From NCBI RefSeq assembly GCF_039521745.1, contig NZ_BAAACT010000050.1: DNA of 64,000 nucleotides. One strand, given 5' to 3'. Below are positions 18,003 to 26,318 of the stretch, piece after piece. This DNA is from Faecalicatena contorta. GTDB taxonomy: Bacteria; Bacillota; Clostridia; Lachnospirales; Lachnospiraceae. Made by a program: the position numbers and the translations under genes. Position 1 is the stretch's first letter. Each line of letters starts with the position of its first letter. The notes beneath the pieces are model-generated. The model made no database searches and was not told the origin of the DNA. It saw only the letters and a list, made by a program, of their open reading frames with translations.

Positions 18003-19058
18003 TTACAGATCTCCCCCCTGTGGATTCACTATAATACGCAGACCTGAGTGCTTCTCTGCAGCTTCAAAAGCTTTATCAATCTCATGCAATGGATAGCTGG
18101 CAGAAATAAATTTCTTTACATCTACGACGCCGGAAGCGATTAATTCCACTGCCCTTCCATGATGATAAGGCGTTGCTCCATGAGCGCCTGTGATGAACAG
18201 TTCTTTGTAATGGATTATATTTGTATCAATGGTAACCTGGCTCTTTTCTTTTGGCAGCCCGCCAAAGAAACATACCCTCGCACGATTCTTCGCCATCTGC
18301 ATCGCATCCGTCTGCGCCTGAGGAGATGGGCAGGAAGTAAAGAGCACATCTGCGCCAAGTCCATTTGTCTCTTTCATCACTCTGAGGATTGCATCCTCTT
18401 TCCCGGAACAAACATAAATATCAGCCACATCCAGCTTTTCTGCAATCTCCAGTCTTTGCTCCGAACGATTCACAAGAATTACTTTCGACGCGCCCATTCG
18501 TCTGGCAACGCAGCAGAGCATCATTCCGATCGGGCCGGCCCCAATAACGCACACCACGTCATTTAACCGTACCGGCGCTAAATCCAGAGCATTTAATACG
18601 CACCCCAGCGGTTCTGCAAGCGAACCTTCCTCATATGTAACATGATCTGGTAAAAGATGTACCGGTCCATAATTCATAACGGTTTTATTCAACAGAACAT
18701 ATTCGGCAAAACCGCCTGCAAACTGATAACCCATAGCATAATTAATCTGGCAGTTGTTTCCGATTCCGGACTCGCAAAATGAGCATTCTCCGCAGGGAAC
18801 GTCAGCGCCAATCGCAACTCTGTCCTGAACCTTCACTCTGGTAACATTCGCTCCGGCTTCCACAACGTCTCCTGCAATCTCATGACCCAGTATCTGTGGC
18901 GGAGTCACACGATTATTACCGGAATGAAAAATTCTGATATCCGAGCCGCAGACCGCACAGGACCGCACTCTGACCAAAACACTATCTGCATCTGTTTCCG
19001 GCCTGGGCGCTTCCCTGACTGCCATCTGTTCATTTCCCAAATAAAATGCTGCCTTCAT
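18003..19058 (-). CDS. Zinc-dependent medium-chain dehydrogenase (sorbitol dehydrogenase-like)
   Basis: 351 residues. Catalytic zinc site CAVCGSDIRIFHSG and LGHEIAGDVVEAG; structural zinc cysteines in CGECSFCESGIGNNC; Rossmann motif VIGAGPIGMMLCCVA. Members oxidise polyol or sugar hydroxyls with NAD(P). The second of two adjacent paralogues, so the pathway may have two oxidation steps (for example polyol to ketose and a second carbon). Start two bases after the stop of the preceding gene, so translationally coupled. Confidence 0.9.
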   Translation of the reverse strand: MKAAFYLGNEQMAVREAPRPETDADSVLVRVRSCAVCGSDIRIFHSGNNRVTPPQILGHEIAGDVVEAGANVTRVKVQDRVAIGADVPCGECSFCESGIGNNCQINYAMGYQFAGGFAEYVLLNKTVMNYGPVHLLPDHVTYEEGSLAEPLGCVLNALDLAPVRLNDVVCVIGAGPIGMMLCCVARRMGASKVILVNRSEQRLEIAEKLDVADIYVCSGKEDAILRVMKETNGLGADVLFTSCPSPQAQTDAMQMAKNRARVCFFGGLPKEKSQVTIDTNIIHYKELFITGAHGATPYHHGRAVELIASGVVDVKKFISASYPLHEIDKAFEAAEKHSGLRIIVNPQGGDL

Positions 19059-19060
19059 CC

Positions 19061-20104
19061 CTATTCCTCACTTTCATTAATAAAAATTATTTTTACACTG
19101 AATTCATCTTTGCTTTTCATCGTCTGAAATGCTTTCCTGCATTCTGAAAAATGGAACTTATGAGATATGAGCTCTTTCAGCTTCAATTTTGGCATTGCCT
19201 GTACAGCCGTCTGCCAGTCATTTTTCATTCCATTAAAATCTGAGTTCCATGTTCCTCTTAAGGTCAGCTGTTTCCGTAAAATCCCCCAGTAATTATCCTG
19301 TAACAGTTTCATTTCTTTTATTGGATTCCCCATCAGAACAATTTGTCCTGATACTCCCGTTACCTGAATACAATTTTCCAGCGCCGCGCTGACTCCTGTT
19401 CCTTCGATAGTCACATTGGAACCTTTTTGATTCGTGAGGCCTGCAACAATGTCTTTCACATCACACTTTGCATTATTATAACAATATGTAAAACCAAGCT
19501 TTCTGGCAAATTCCAGCTTCTCTTCCATCACATCAAATAAAATGACCTTCGAAGCGCCATATGCTGCAGCTATTTTCGCCAGAAGCAAACCAATTGTTCC
19601 CGCTCCGAAAATAGTGACGACATCACCGTATCCAACTCTCGCCCGCGTAACCGCATGGATTGCAACGGCTGTTGGTTCGCACATGGCCGCTTCTTCATAG
19701 GATACATTATCTGGTATTAATACAAGGTTTTTTTTCTTTACGGCAATATATTCTGCAAACCCTCCATCGCAGCGAGAACCGTAATAATTATAATTCTTAC
19801 ATTGGGCATATAAGCCTGCAGAACATGGAGCGCATTCCATACACGGAATCAACGGAAATACAGCCGCACGTTTCCCAATCAGGGAAGAATCTCCTCCCTC
19901 AGGAACACTAACTATCTCACCGGAAAATTCATGTCCCGGTATCGTTGGAAAGTGATAAGTTCCTTTTACAAATACTCTGGGAACATCACTTCCGCATATT
20001 CCGGCCGCCCTGACTTTCAGGAGAACCTCATCCTCCTGTGGCACCGGAGTTTTAGTTTCCTCATACCTCAAATCGTTTACCGCATGTAATACACAGGCCT
20101 TCAA
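19061..20104 (-). CDS. Zinc-dependent medium-chain dehydrogenase (galactitol-1-phosphate dehydrogenase-like)
   Basis: 347 residues. Catalytic zinc motifs AAGICGSDVPRVF and IPGHEFSGEIVSV; cysteines CMECAPCSAGLYAQC for the structural zinc; Rossmann motif IFGAGTIGLLLAKIA. The ICGSDVPRVF and GTYHFPTIPGHEFSG stretches are most like galactitol-1-phosphate 5-dehydrogenases, but no PTS is present here, so a free polyol or other sugar is a more likely substrate. ATGA overlap with the upstream isomerase gene shows tight coupling. Confidence 0.9.
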   Translation of the reverse strand: MKACVLHAVNDLRYEETKTPVPQEDEVLLKVRAAGICGSDVPRVFVKGTYHFPTIPGHEFSGEIVSVPEGGDSSLIGKRAAVFPLIPCMECAPCSAGLYAQCKNYNYYGSRCDGGFAEYIAVKKKNLVLIPDNVSYEEAAMCEPTAVAIHAVTRARVGYGDVVTIFGAGTIGLLLAKIAAAYGASKVILFDVMEEKLEFARKLGFTYCYNNAKCDVKDIVAGLTNQKGSNVTIEGTGVSAALENCIQVTGVSGQIVLMGNPIKEMKLLQDNYWGILRKQLTLRGTWNSDFNGMKNDWQTAVQAMPKLKLKELISHKFHFSECRKAFQTMKSKDEFSVKIIFINESEE

Positions 20105-21012
20105 ACTGCCACCTCCTGATTTGTAATATAGGGTTTCCAGTACTTTACACTTTCTTTCAGATCCTGAATGATTCTGAACTCTGTATCATAATGTTCTCGG
20201 TGTGAAATTTCAAATGCAAAGAGGCTGTCCTTACATCCGGCCTGCTTTACACACTCCATAACCTTTTCCGCTTTGATGATCCCCGTTCTGTTATTTTCCT
20301 CAGTAAAGGGGGCATGATTTGATTTATTTAAAACTGTCTGCTGCAAATGGATCACCGGCGATACGCCTGCCAGGGCCTGAATCCACGGGTAGGGATCCCT
20401 TTCCTTTGGATCCGGTGCATGTCCTATATCCAGACAGACCTTCATCGGAACTCCACAATTAGCGTTCACCCGGTCCATGAGCTCTTTTGTATCTGCTATG
20501 GTATTCGCCATTTCTCTTGGAACACTCATCGGTTCAAATATTAAACATTCATACCCCAGCTCCTTTGCATAGAAACTTAAAGTCTGCCATCCTTTTACAG
20601 CTTCTTCTATAATAAATTCCCGTCTGTCCGGATCCTCATAATCATGAAATGTCAGAATGCCAAAATGGCTTCCGCAGTTTTTAGCTCCAAGTTCGCTTCC
20701 GATCCTGAGATATGATTTAAACCATTCCAGCCAGATTTTTCTGGCCTCTTCATCCGGATGCATGAAATGGTTTACCCTTGTAAATGCAGATGTAAATAAG
20801 CTTTCCACCCGGATATCATAAAATTTCACAGCATCCTTAATCCTTTTAATCTGGCTTTCCACGTATGTTTCCGGAAGAAAAGGATTCAGCAAATCTGCCA
20901 CAAACTGAACATATCTTAGTTCCAGCTCTTCCGCGACGATTTTACTCCATACTTCCGGTTCTATATATTTGTTTATTGCAAAGCCAAGGTTGATTCCCAA
21001 TCTATAAGACAT
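20101..21012 (-). CDS. Sugar phosphate isomerase/epimerase (xylose-isomerase-like TIM barrel)
   Basis: 303 residues. AP-endonuclease 2/xylose-isomerase-like fold with likely metal ligands in CGSHFGI, CLIFEPMS, CLDIGHAPDP and FAFEISHREH. The N-terminal FAINKYIEPEVWSKIVAEEL and FVADLLNPFLP stretches recall the tetrulose-phosphate epimerases/racemases of erythritol-type catabolism; I recognise this only as a resemblance. Followed with a 4-base overlap by a dehydrogenase gene. Isomerises or epimerises the sugar (phosphate) brought in by the adjacent ABC transporter. Confidence 0.8.
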   Translation of the reverse strand: MSYRLGINLGFAINKYIEPEVWSKIVAEELELRYVQFVADLLNPFLPETYVESQIKRIKDAVKFYDIRVESLFTSAFTRVNHFMHPDEEARKIWLEWFKSYLRIGSELGAKNCGSHFGILTFHDYEDPDRREFIIEEAVKGWQTLSFYAKELGYECLIFEPMSVPREMANTIADTKELMDRVNANCGVPMKVCLDIGHAPDPKERDPYPWIQALAGVSPVIHLQQTVLNKSNHAPFTEENNRTGIIKAEKVMECVKQAGCKDSLFAFEISHREHYDTEFRIIQDLKESVKYWKPYITNQEVAV

Positions 21013-21051
21013 AAAACCTCCTCCAGACTCATCCAGAGTCTATATTCCTAT

Positions 21052-22074
21052 TTATATTCCGCTGTTTTCATTTGACTTTCTATTCTTAATGCGCATGAAT
21101 CTTATACCCTTTTTTGCATCTCTTAATGAATACAGGTAAACTGCAACCAGAATAACAATTCCCTTAGCTACTAACTGTGCATAGGAATTAATACCGGACA
21201 GATTGAGGATATTGCTTAGTATTGCGATAATAAATGCGCCGACTTGTGTTCCGAACAGCGTACCGGCGCCTCCTGTCATTGCTACACCGCCCACAACACA
21301 GGCTGCAATGGCATCCATCTCTGCACCGTCGCCGATAATAGGCTGTCCTGAATTGAGTCTGGAAGATAATATAATACCTGCAAATGATGCCATCAGCCCA
21401 CTTAAAACATAGGTTATTGTAATCACCTTATCCGTTTTAATTCCGGAATATTTTGCGGCTGTAATATTCCCGCCTACTGCATATACATGTCGTCCAAATC
21501 GTGTTCTGTTGAGCAAAAACCAGAACACTATAAATAAAACAATCACATAGAAAACCGGAATCGGTATGTTATTCCAGAGCCCTCCGCCTATCTCCGCGAA
21601 AACTTTATTATCGATAATTACCGGACGGCCATCAGTCATTAAGTAGGATGAGCCTCTTAAAATATTCATCGCTGCAAGTGTAACTATAAACGGAGGCATA
21701 TTCAATTTTGTTATAATCAACCCGTTGATCAGGCCATAAACGGCACCAACGCAAAGGGACAGCAGAATGGCTGCCGGCAGGGGGAAATTCTTCCAGGCAA
21801 CCAAAACGGTACATAAGCACCCGGAAAGTGACATAAAGGATCCAACAGAAAGATCAATTCCCCCGGTAATCATGACAAATGTCATAGCAAACGCACATAT
21901 GGAATTGGTCGCTGCATTGCGTATGACAGACAGCAGATTACTAACCGTACAGAACCTGGATGATACGAATATAGATACAATAAAGACAAATGCAAATGCC
22001 ACGATAGAACCTATATTGACTTTTGCGGCATTTTTAAATCCAACGCCGAAATCTTTTAACTGACTCTCTTTCAT
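21052..22074 (-). CDS. Sugar ABC transporter permease, RbsC family
   Basis: 340 residues, eight to ten hydrophobic segments. FVMITGGIDLSVGSFMSLSG is the family signature, with VGGNITAAKYSGIKTDKV (EAA-like coupling loop for the ATPase) and GGVAMTGGAGTLFGTQVGA. It forms the homodimeric channel of a ribose/polyol-type importer with the ATPase (22081-23601) and lipoprotein (23660-24673). Six bases separate it from the ATPase gene. Confidence 0.92.
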   Translation of the reverse strand: MKESQLKDFGVGFKNAAKVNIGSIVAFAFVFIVSIFVSSRFCTVSNLLSVIRNAATNSICAFAMTFVMITGGIDLSVGSFMSLSGCLCTVLVAWKNFPLPAAILLSLCVGAVYGLINGLIITKLNMPPFIVTLAAMNILRGSSYLMTDGRPVIIDNKVFAEIGGGLWNNIPIPVFYVIVLFIVFWFLLNRTRFGRHVYAVGGNITAAKYSGIKTDKVITITYVLSGLMASFAGIILSSRLNSGQPIIGDGAEMDAIAACVVGGVAMTGGAGTLFGTQVGAFIIAILSNILNLSGINSYAQLVAKGIVILVAVYLYSLRDAKKGIRFMRIKNRKSNENSGI

Positions 22075-22080
22075 TTTAAA

Positions 22081-23601
22081 TCACTCCATTTCTCCATTTT
22101 TTACCCCTAAAGCATAGCGAAGTATCGTTTCCTGATCAGCTTCTTCCCTTGTAAAGCATGCTTTAATCCTTGATTCGCACATGACATAAATTCTGTCACT
22201 CAGATTCATAAGCTCCGGCAAATCCGAAGAAACCATGATAATACTCACCCCCTGATTCGTCAAATCGTGCATAAGCGCATAAATCTCTGCCTTTGCGGCA
22301 ACATCAATGCCTCTGGTTGGTTCATCCATAATCAGTATTTCAGGCTTTGTTGCGAGCCATTTCGCCAGCACAACCTTCTGCTGATTTCCTCCCGAGAGAT
22401 ATGTAAGTTTCTGTCTGCCTGAATCCATTTTTATTTTAAGGTGGTCACGATAGTAATCTGTTATTGCATGTTCTTTTTTTCTGTTATATCGTCCGGATCC
22501 TAAAAATCGTTCTAAAACATTCAAGGTCAGATTGAATTCAACAGTATTGCTTACAACGGCGCCCTGCAGTTTTCTTTCCTCCGGAATCAGAGAAATTTTA
22601 TTTTTCATTGCATTGCCTGCATTTTTAAATTTCACTTCTTTTCCATTTAGCTTTATTGTTCCTTTTTCCGGCTTCTCGATACCAAAAATCATCTGCATCA
22701 ATTCTGTACGTCCGGAACCGACCAGTCCTGCAAAACCAAGGATTTCCCCCCTGTTCAGATAAAAGCTTGCATCCCGGGCCCTGCCATCTGAACGAGTCAG
22801 ATCCTTTACCTCAAGAACCGGAGCCCCTGTTTTGCGGTTTACCTGAGGATCATAATAATCCGACAGTTTATAACCAACCATCATTTCCACCAGCATATCC
22901 TCTGTTGCCCCGGAGGTTTGCAGGGTTTTTACGTTTTTGCCATCTCGTAACACAGTGATTCTATCGGATATCTGAAATATTTCACCCATTCGATGGGAAA
23001 TATATACAAATGAAATGCCTCTTTTTTTCAGCTTTCTAATCAGTGTAAAAAGCATGTCGACTTCCCTTTTACTCAGAACTGCAGTTGGTTCATCCATAAT
23101 AATAATTTTTGCATTCAGACTGATTGCCTTGCCAATCTCTATCATCTGCTTTTGTGCCGGACTCAAATCTCTGGCGATTATGTGGGCATTGAAATTTCCA
23201 TCAATGTCATCTATAATATTCTGGGCATCACGGAACATTTTTTTTCTGTCTATTATCCCCAGATTGTTCTTAGGCTCTCTTCCCATATAGATATTTTCTC
23301 CGGCGCTCAACTGCTCTGCCAGAATAATTTCCTGCTGTATAAAACCAATTCCAAACTTCAGAGAATCCCTCACATCAGTAATTTTTATCAGTTTTCCTTC
23401 GTAATAGATATCCCCACTATCGCACTGATAAATACCGGACAGGCATTTCATCAGAGTGGATTTTCCGGCTCCATTCTCTCCTAAGACAGCATGTACCTCC
23501 CCGTACTTTAAATCAAAGCTGGTATTTTCAAGAATTTTTACGCCAAAAAATGATTTATTTATTCCCTTCATCTCAATGATTTTGCTGTTCACTGTTCTCA
23601 C
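22081..23601 (-). CDS. Sugar ABC transporter ATPase with two ATP-binding domains, RbsA/MglA family
   Basis: 506 residues. First domain: Walker A GENGAGKST, Q-loop FIQQEIILAEQLSAGENI, Walker B IIIMDEPTAVL, H-loop YISHRMGEIF. Second domain: FAGLVGSGRTELMQ in place of canonical Walker A, signature LSGGNQQK, Walker B ILIMDEPTRGID. This asymmetric pair is normal in RbsA. It energises uptake through the RbsC-like permease. The N-terminal domain of the histidine kinase at 26319-28079 looks like a decayed copy of this kind of domain. Confidence 0.94.
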   Translation of the reverse strand: MRTVNSKIIEMKGINKSFFGVKILENTSFDLKYGEVHAVLGENGAGKSTLMKCLSGIYQCDSGDIYYEGKLIKITDVRDSLKFGIGFIQQEIILAEQLSAGENIYMGREPKNNLGIIDRKKMFRDAQNIIDDIDGNFNAHIIARDLSPAQKQMIEIGKAISLNAKIIIMDEPTAVLSKREVDMLFTLIRKLKKRGISFVYISHRMGEIFQISDRITVLRDGKNVKTLQTSGATEDMLVEMMVGYKLSDYYDPQVNRKTGAPVLEVKDLTRSDGRARDASFYLNRGEILGFAGLVGSGRTELMQMIFGIEKPEKGTIKLNGKEVKFKNAGNAMKNKISLIPEERKLQGAVVSNTVEFNLTLNVLERFLGSGRYNRKKEHAITDYYRDHLKIKMDSGRQKLTYLSGGNQQKVVLAKWLATKPEILIMDEPTRGIDVAAKAEIYALMHDLTNQGVSIIMVSSDLPELMNLSDRIYVMCESRIKACFTREEADQETILRYALGVKNGEME

Positions 23602-23659
23602 CCGCTTTCTCTGAAAACAATCGGTGACACTATTTGTGCCACCGATTTTAAATCATTCA

Positions 23660-24673
23660 TTATTTTAAGAATTCATCCACATTAGAAGCATCTACATAGG
23701 TAATCGGAACTTTCGTCAAATAATCATGATCAATGGCACCGCCGTTAAGAACAGTAAAGATATCCTCTGTGGAGGCCTGAGCCATCTTATATGGATCCTG
23801 TTTTGCAGAGCCTGTGACCTCCCCATTTTTAATTGCAATTAAGTTTTCCTCATTGCCATCCACGGAATAGATAAAGGTGTTCTCGAGTCTTCCAGCTGCT
23901 TTAAGAGATGAAACACAGGCAATGGCAGCTGGATCATGATAGCAGAAAATTGCATCAATTTTATCAAACTTCTCGACCCACGCATCACAAACAGCTACTT
24001 TCTGTTCCAGATTCTCCGGATTTGGCGTACCGATATCAAGGACTTTGATATTATCGTGTCCTTCAATCGCATCCTGGAATCCTTTTACCCGGTCTACGGC
24101 CGAAGTGTTTGTCTGTAATTCCATAATACATACATTAAAATCTTTACCGTCTGCTCTCTTAACAACATCCTCGCCGCATTCATACCCACCGCTGTAATTG
24201 TCTGAAACAGTCTGTGAAATAACGGTGCCGTCTTCTTCGGAAATGTCCAGATACATATCTGCAGCGGCTACTACAACGCCTGCATTCGCTGCTTCTTTGA
24301 TAGCCGCCAGTGGAGCATTGGCATCACAGGATTCCACCACGATACCATCGCAGCCTTTTGCCACAAGGTCATTGATTGAACTAATCAATACCTGCGGATC
24401 ATAATTAGCGTCCAAAACTACTGCTTCCGCTCCATTTGCCGCACATGTTTCTTCAAATCCCTGCTTGAATAACTGGCAATGCTGAATTGTACCGGATATC
24501 AGGACACACCCAATCACATAATCTTTATCTTTCTCATTCTCTTTCCCTGTATCGGCTGTTGTTTCAGTCGTTGTGTCCGCTTTTGCATCAGTTTTGTTGT
24601 CACCATTAGAACAGCCTGCCAGGGATGCAATCATGGCTGCAACGATAGCTACAGTTAATAATCTCTTTTTCAT
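23660..24673 (-). CDS. Sugar-binding lipoprotein of the RbsB type
   Basis: 337 residues from the ATG at 24673 (AAGGAG upstream). Signal peptide MKKRLLTVAIVAAMIASLAGC with lipobox Cys21, a Thr/Asp/Lys linker to about residue 52, then a Peripla_BP_4 fold (VIGCVLISGTIQHCQLFKQG, DGIVVESCDANAPLAAI, YSVDGNEENLIAIKNGEV). It captures a sugar, polyol or derivative outside the membrane and hands it to the adjacent permease. The ligand is unknown; aromatic and Asp/Asn residues for a pyranose/polyol are plausible but not assignable here. Confidence 0.92.
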   Translation of the reverse strand: MKKRLLTVAIVAAMIASLAGCSNGDNKTDAKADTTTETTADTGKENEKDKDYVIGCVLISGTIQHCQLFKQGFEETCAANGAEAVVLDANYDPQVLISSINDLVAKGCDGIVVESCDANAPLAAIKEAANAGVVVAAADMYLDISEEDGTVISQTVSDNYSGGYECGEDVVKRADGKDFNVCIMELQTNTSAVDRVKGFQDAIEGHDNIKVLDIGTPNPENLEQKVAVCDAWVEKFDKIDAIFCYHDPAAIACVSSLKAAGRLENTFIYSVDGNEENLIAIKNGEVTGSAKQDPYKMAQASTEDIFTVLNGGAIDHDYLTKVPITYVDASNVDEFLK

Positions 24674-24710
24674 AATCAATCTCCTTTACTTTCGTTTTTA
24701 TGTACCCCAT

Positions 24711-25409
24711 TTACTTCAGTCCTAATTCTTCTGCCAGAGCCTCCTTGCTGACTGCAACAATACGAACCGGGCTTGCGTCGCCATCTACAATCGGAAGCGG
24801 CAGAATAAATGCCATATACTTTCCACTTTCAACCTCGTCCAGGTTTGTTGCTGATTCAACAAGAGGGATACCGCCATTAAATAATGTGATATGGCTTGGC
24901 TGATTTTCTGCGTTTTCATCCTCAATGCCAGAACCATCACCACCAAGACATCCAATTTTTTTATCTACAAGATACTGCACGCCTTCTACCGTTACGTAGG
25001 GATATTTTGCCCAGTCAGGTGTACGAAACAGCTGGTCCGTATGTGTTTTAAGAAATACAATATCTCCCTCGTGAATCTCTGCATCGTGTTTTTTCAAATC
25101 TTCAGCTGTAATGCATCCGCCGACTGGCTTGTTTGTAAAATCGAGCACTACGAGATTACCGATAAGCTGTCCAAGCGGAACCTGTACCAGATCCGCCCCT
25201 TCACGCTGATGATGCCGGGGAACTTCCACGTGTGTTCCGTTATGTGTACACATGTTGACATAACCGATTTTATACCAGACGTCGTCGGTATACTTCAGTT
25301 GAGACATTGATTCCACAGCATCGCGTAATTCAAGTTCAAAATTAAAATTAACCTCCTTTCCACTGTACATTTTCTGACTTAAATCAACAATAGAGTTCTT
25401 TTTCATCAT
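24711..25409 (-). CDS. Cyclase-family hydrolase (KynB-like metal-dependent)
   Basis: 232 residues. THNGTHVEVPRHH matches the HxGTHxDxPxH metal-binding motif of the cyclase/kynurenine formamidase family; VFLKTH and GDGSGIED fit later conserved blocks. Members hydrolyse amides, lactones or esters with a divalent metal. It is the first gene of the ABC/dehydrogenase operon, right after the attenuator leader, so it probably acts on the imported compound or on a lactone formed by one of the dehydrogenases. It is unlikely to be a tryptophan-pathway enzyme in this setting. Confidence 0.82.
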   Translation of the reverse strand: MMKKNSIVDLSQKMYSGKEVNFNFELELRDAVESMSQLKYTDDVWYKIGYVNMCTHNGTHVEVPRHHQREGADLVQVPLGQLIGNLVVLDFTNKPVGGCITAEDLKKHDAEIHEGDIVFLKTHTDQLFRTPDWAKYPYVTVEGVQYLVDKKIGCLGGDGSGIEDENAENQPSHITLFNGGIPLVESATNLDEVESGKYMAFILPLPIVDGDASPVRIVAVSKEALAEELGLK

Positions 25410-25442
25410 AAACTTCTCCTTTCTTTTTTATGTTGATTTGCA

Positions 25443-25479
25443 ATAAAAAAACGCACTTAACCTGTCGGTTAAGTGCGTT
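25443..25479 (-). terminator. Leader terminator (attenuator) before the sugar operon
   Basis: Minus strand: AACGCACTTAACC, loop GACA, GGTTAAGTGCGTT, then a run of Ts. A perfect 13-bp stem between the promoter (25529-25557) and the first gene, so transcription should stop here by default. Confidence 0.9.
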
Positions 25480-25519
25480 CATAACACTTTCGAAAAGAAA
25501 ACCTGCCATAAGCTTTCTT
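25471..25519 (-). promoter_or_regulatory. Tandem-hairpin antiterminator, probable ANTAR RNA target
   Basis: Read on the minus strand, two adjacent hairpins: P1 (25519-25495) AAGAAAGC / GTTTTCTT around TTATGGCAG, and P2 (25489-25471) AAGTG / CACTT around TTATGAACG. Loops begin with the same TTATG and end in G. The 3' arm of P2 is also the 5' arm of the leader terminator, so P2 and terminator exclude each other. Two tandem hairpins with the second overlapping a terminator is the known layout of ANTAR-controlled leaders. The loops do not fit the published six-base A1/G4 rule exactly. Confidence 0.65.
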
Positions 25520-25528
25520 ATTGACCAA

Positions 25529-25557
25529 ACTATACCATTTTTTATTTCTCTTGTCAA
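25529..25557 (-). promoter_or_regulatory. Strong sigma-70 promoter of the sugar operon leader
   Basis: Minus strand TTGACA, 17-base spacer, TATAGT. Start of transcription is predicted near 25522, only a few bases before hairpin P1. A near-consensus promoter followed by a terminator fits control by antitermination rather than by an activator. Confidence 0.85.
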
Positions 25558-25630
25558 CCCTTTATAACAACTTTTATTTATAAAATTTTATTTTCTAAAT
25601 CAAACAAATCGAAAAAAAACAAAATTGCAT

Positions 25631-26212
25631 TTACTTTTCAAAAAATTCAATTACATCCCTGGCCACAATCTGGATTTTCTTGTTCTCATCGCGGCTTCGC
25701 TTCTGAATATACCGCATTGCTTCTCCTTCTTTCATCCTGAAATTGTCCATTAATAATCCTTTTGCCCGTTCCACTAATTTACGATTTTGAAGCGCCTGCT
25801 CGGCATTCTTCATGGAACTTTCCAGTTCCTTTCTCTCATCAGATCTTTTAATAGAAATTTCAATTGCAGCCGCAAGTTCATTTTGATTCACCGGCTTTAT
25901 AAGGTATCCATATGTTGTATTCAAACTATTTGCCTCAGTGATCAGTTTTCTGTCGGAATATCCGGTAATAAATATACAAGGTATTTTTTTTATCCTGGAA
26001 ATCTCTTTCAATGCTTCAATTCCCGTCATGTCGGGAAGATTTATATCCATAAGAATAATGTCAATCTTGCTCTGACGCGCCTGTTCGATGGCCTCAGTTC
26101 CCGAAAAAGCCTGTCCTGTCACCGTATACCCTAATTCTTGCACACAGCATACAATCCCCGCCGACACAATCCCCTCATCTTCAACCACTAATACATTCAG
26201 TCTCTCTTCCAT
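25631..26212 (-). CDS. ANTAR-domain response regulator (transcription antiterminator)
   Basis: 193 residues from ATG 26212 (GGAG upstream). Receiver domain: acidic pair in VVEDEGI, acceptor Asp56 in IILMDINLPDMTG, Thr in FITGYSD, Lys in YLIKPVNQ. A coiled linker (about 115-140) leads to an ANTAR domain: RKLVERAKGLLMDNFRMKEGEAMRYIQ (shown here in part: LVERAKGLLMD, EGEAMRYIQKRS). ANTAR proteins dimerise on phosphorylation and bind paired hairpins in nascent RNA to prevent termination. The leader at 25443-25519 is the obvious target. The cognate kinase is directly upstream (26319-28079). Confidence 0.92.
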   Translation of the reverse strand: MEERLNVLVVEDEGIVSAGIVCCVQELGYTVTGQAFSGTEAIEQARQSKIDIILMDINLPDMTGIEALKEISRIKKIPCIFITGYSDRKLITEANSLNTTYGYLIKPVNQNELAAAIEISIKRSDERKELESSMKNAEQALQNRKLVERAKGLLMDNFRMKEGEAMRYIQKRSRDENKKIQIVARDVIEFFEK

Positions 26213-26318
26213 AATGAACACTCCGTTTTCTAATTACTCAACCTCCACACCGCCTGGTGTATTGAAATATTCTTTTTCAGGACGCACTCCTGTTATCGAT
26301 GCTGGAAACAAGAGTCAA

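Noticed and set aside
25471..25519. The leader hairpins as a metabolite riboswitch
   Set aside because: Too short for any known riboswitch; the tandem-hairpin/terminator overlap and adjacent ANTAR gene fit antitermination better.
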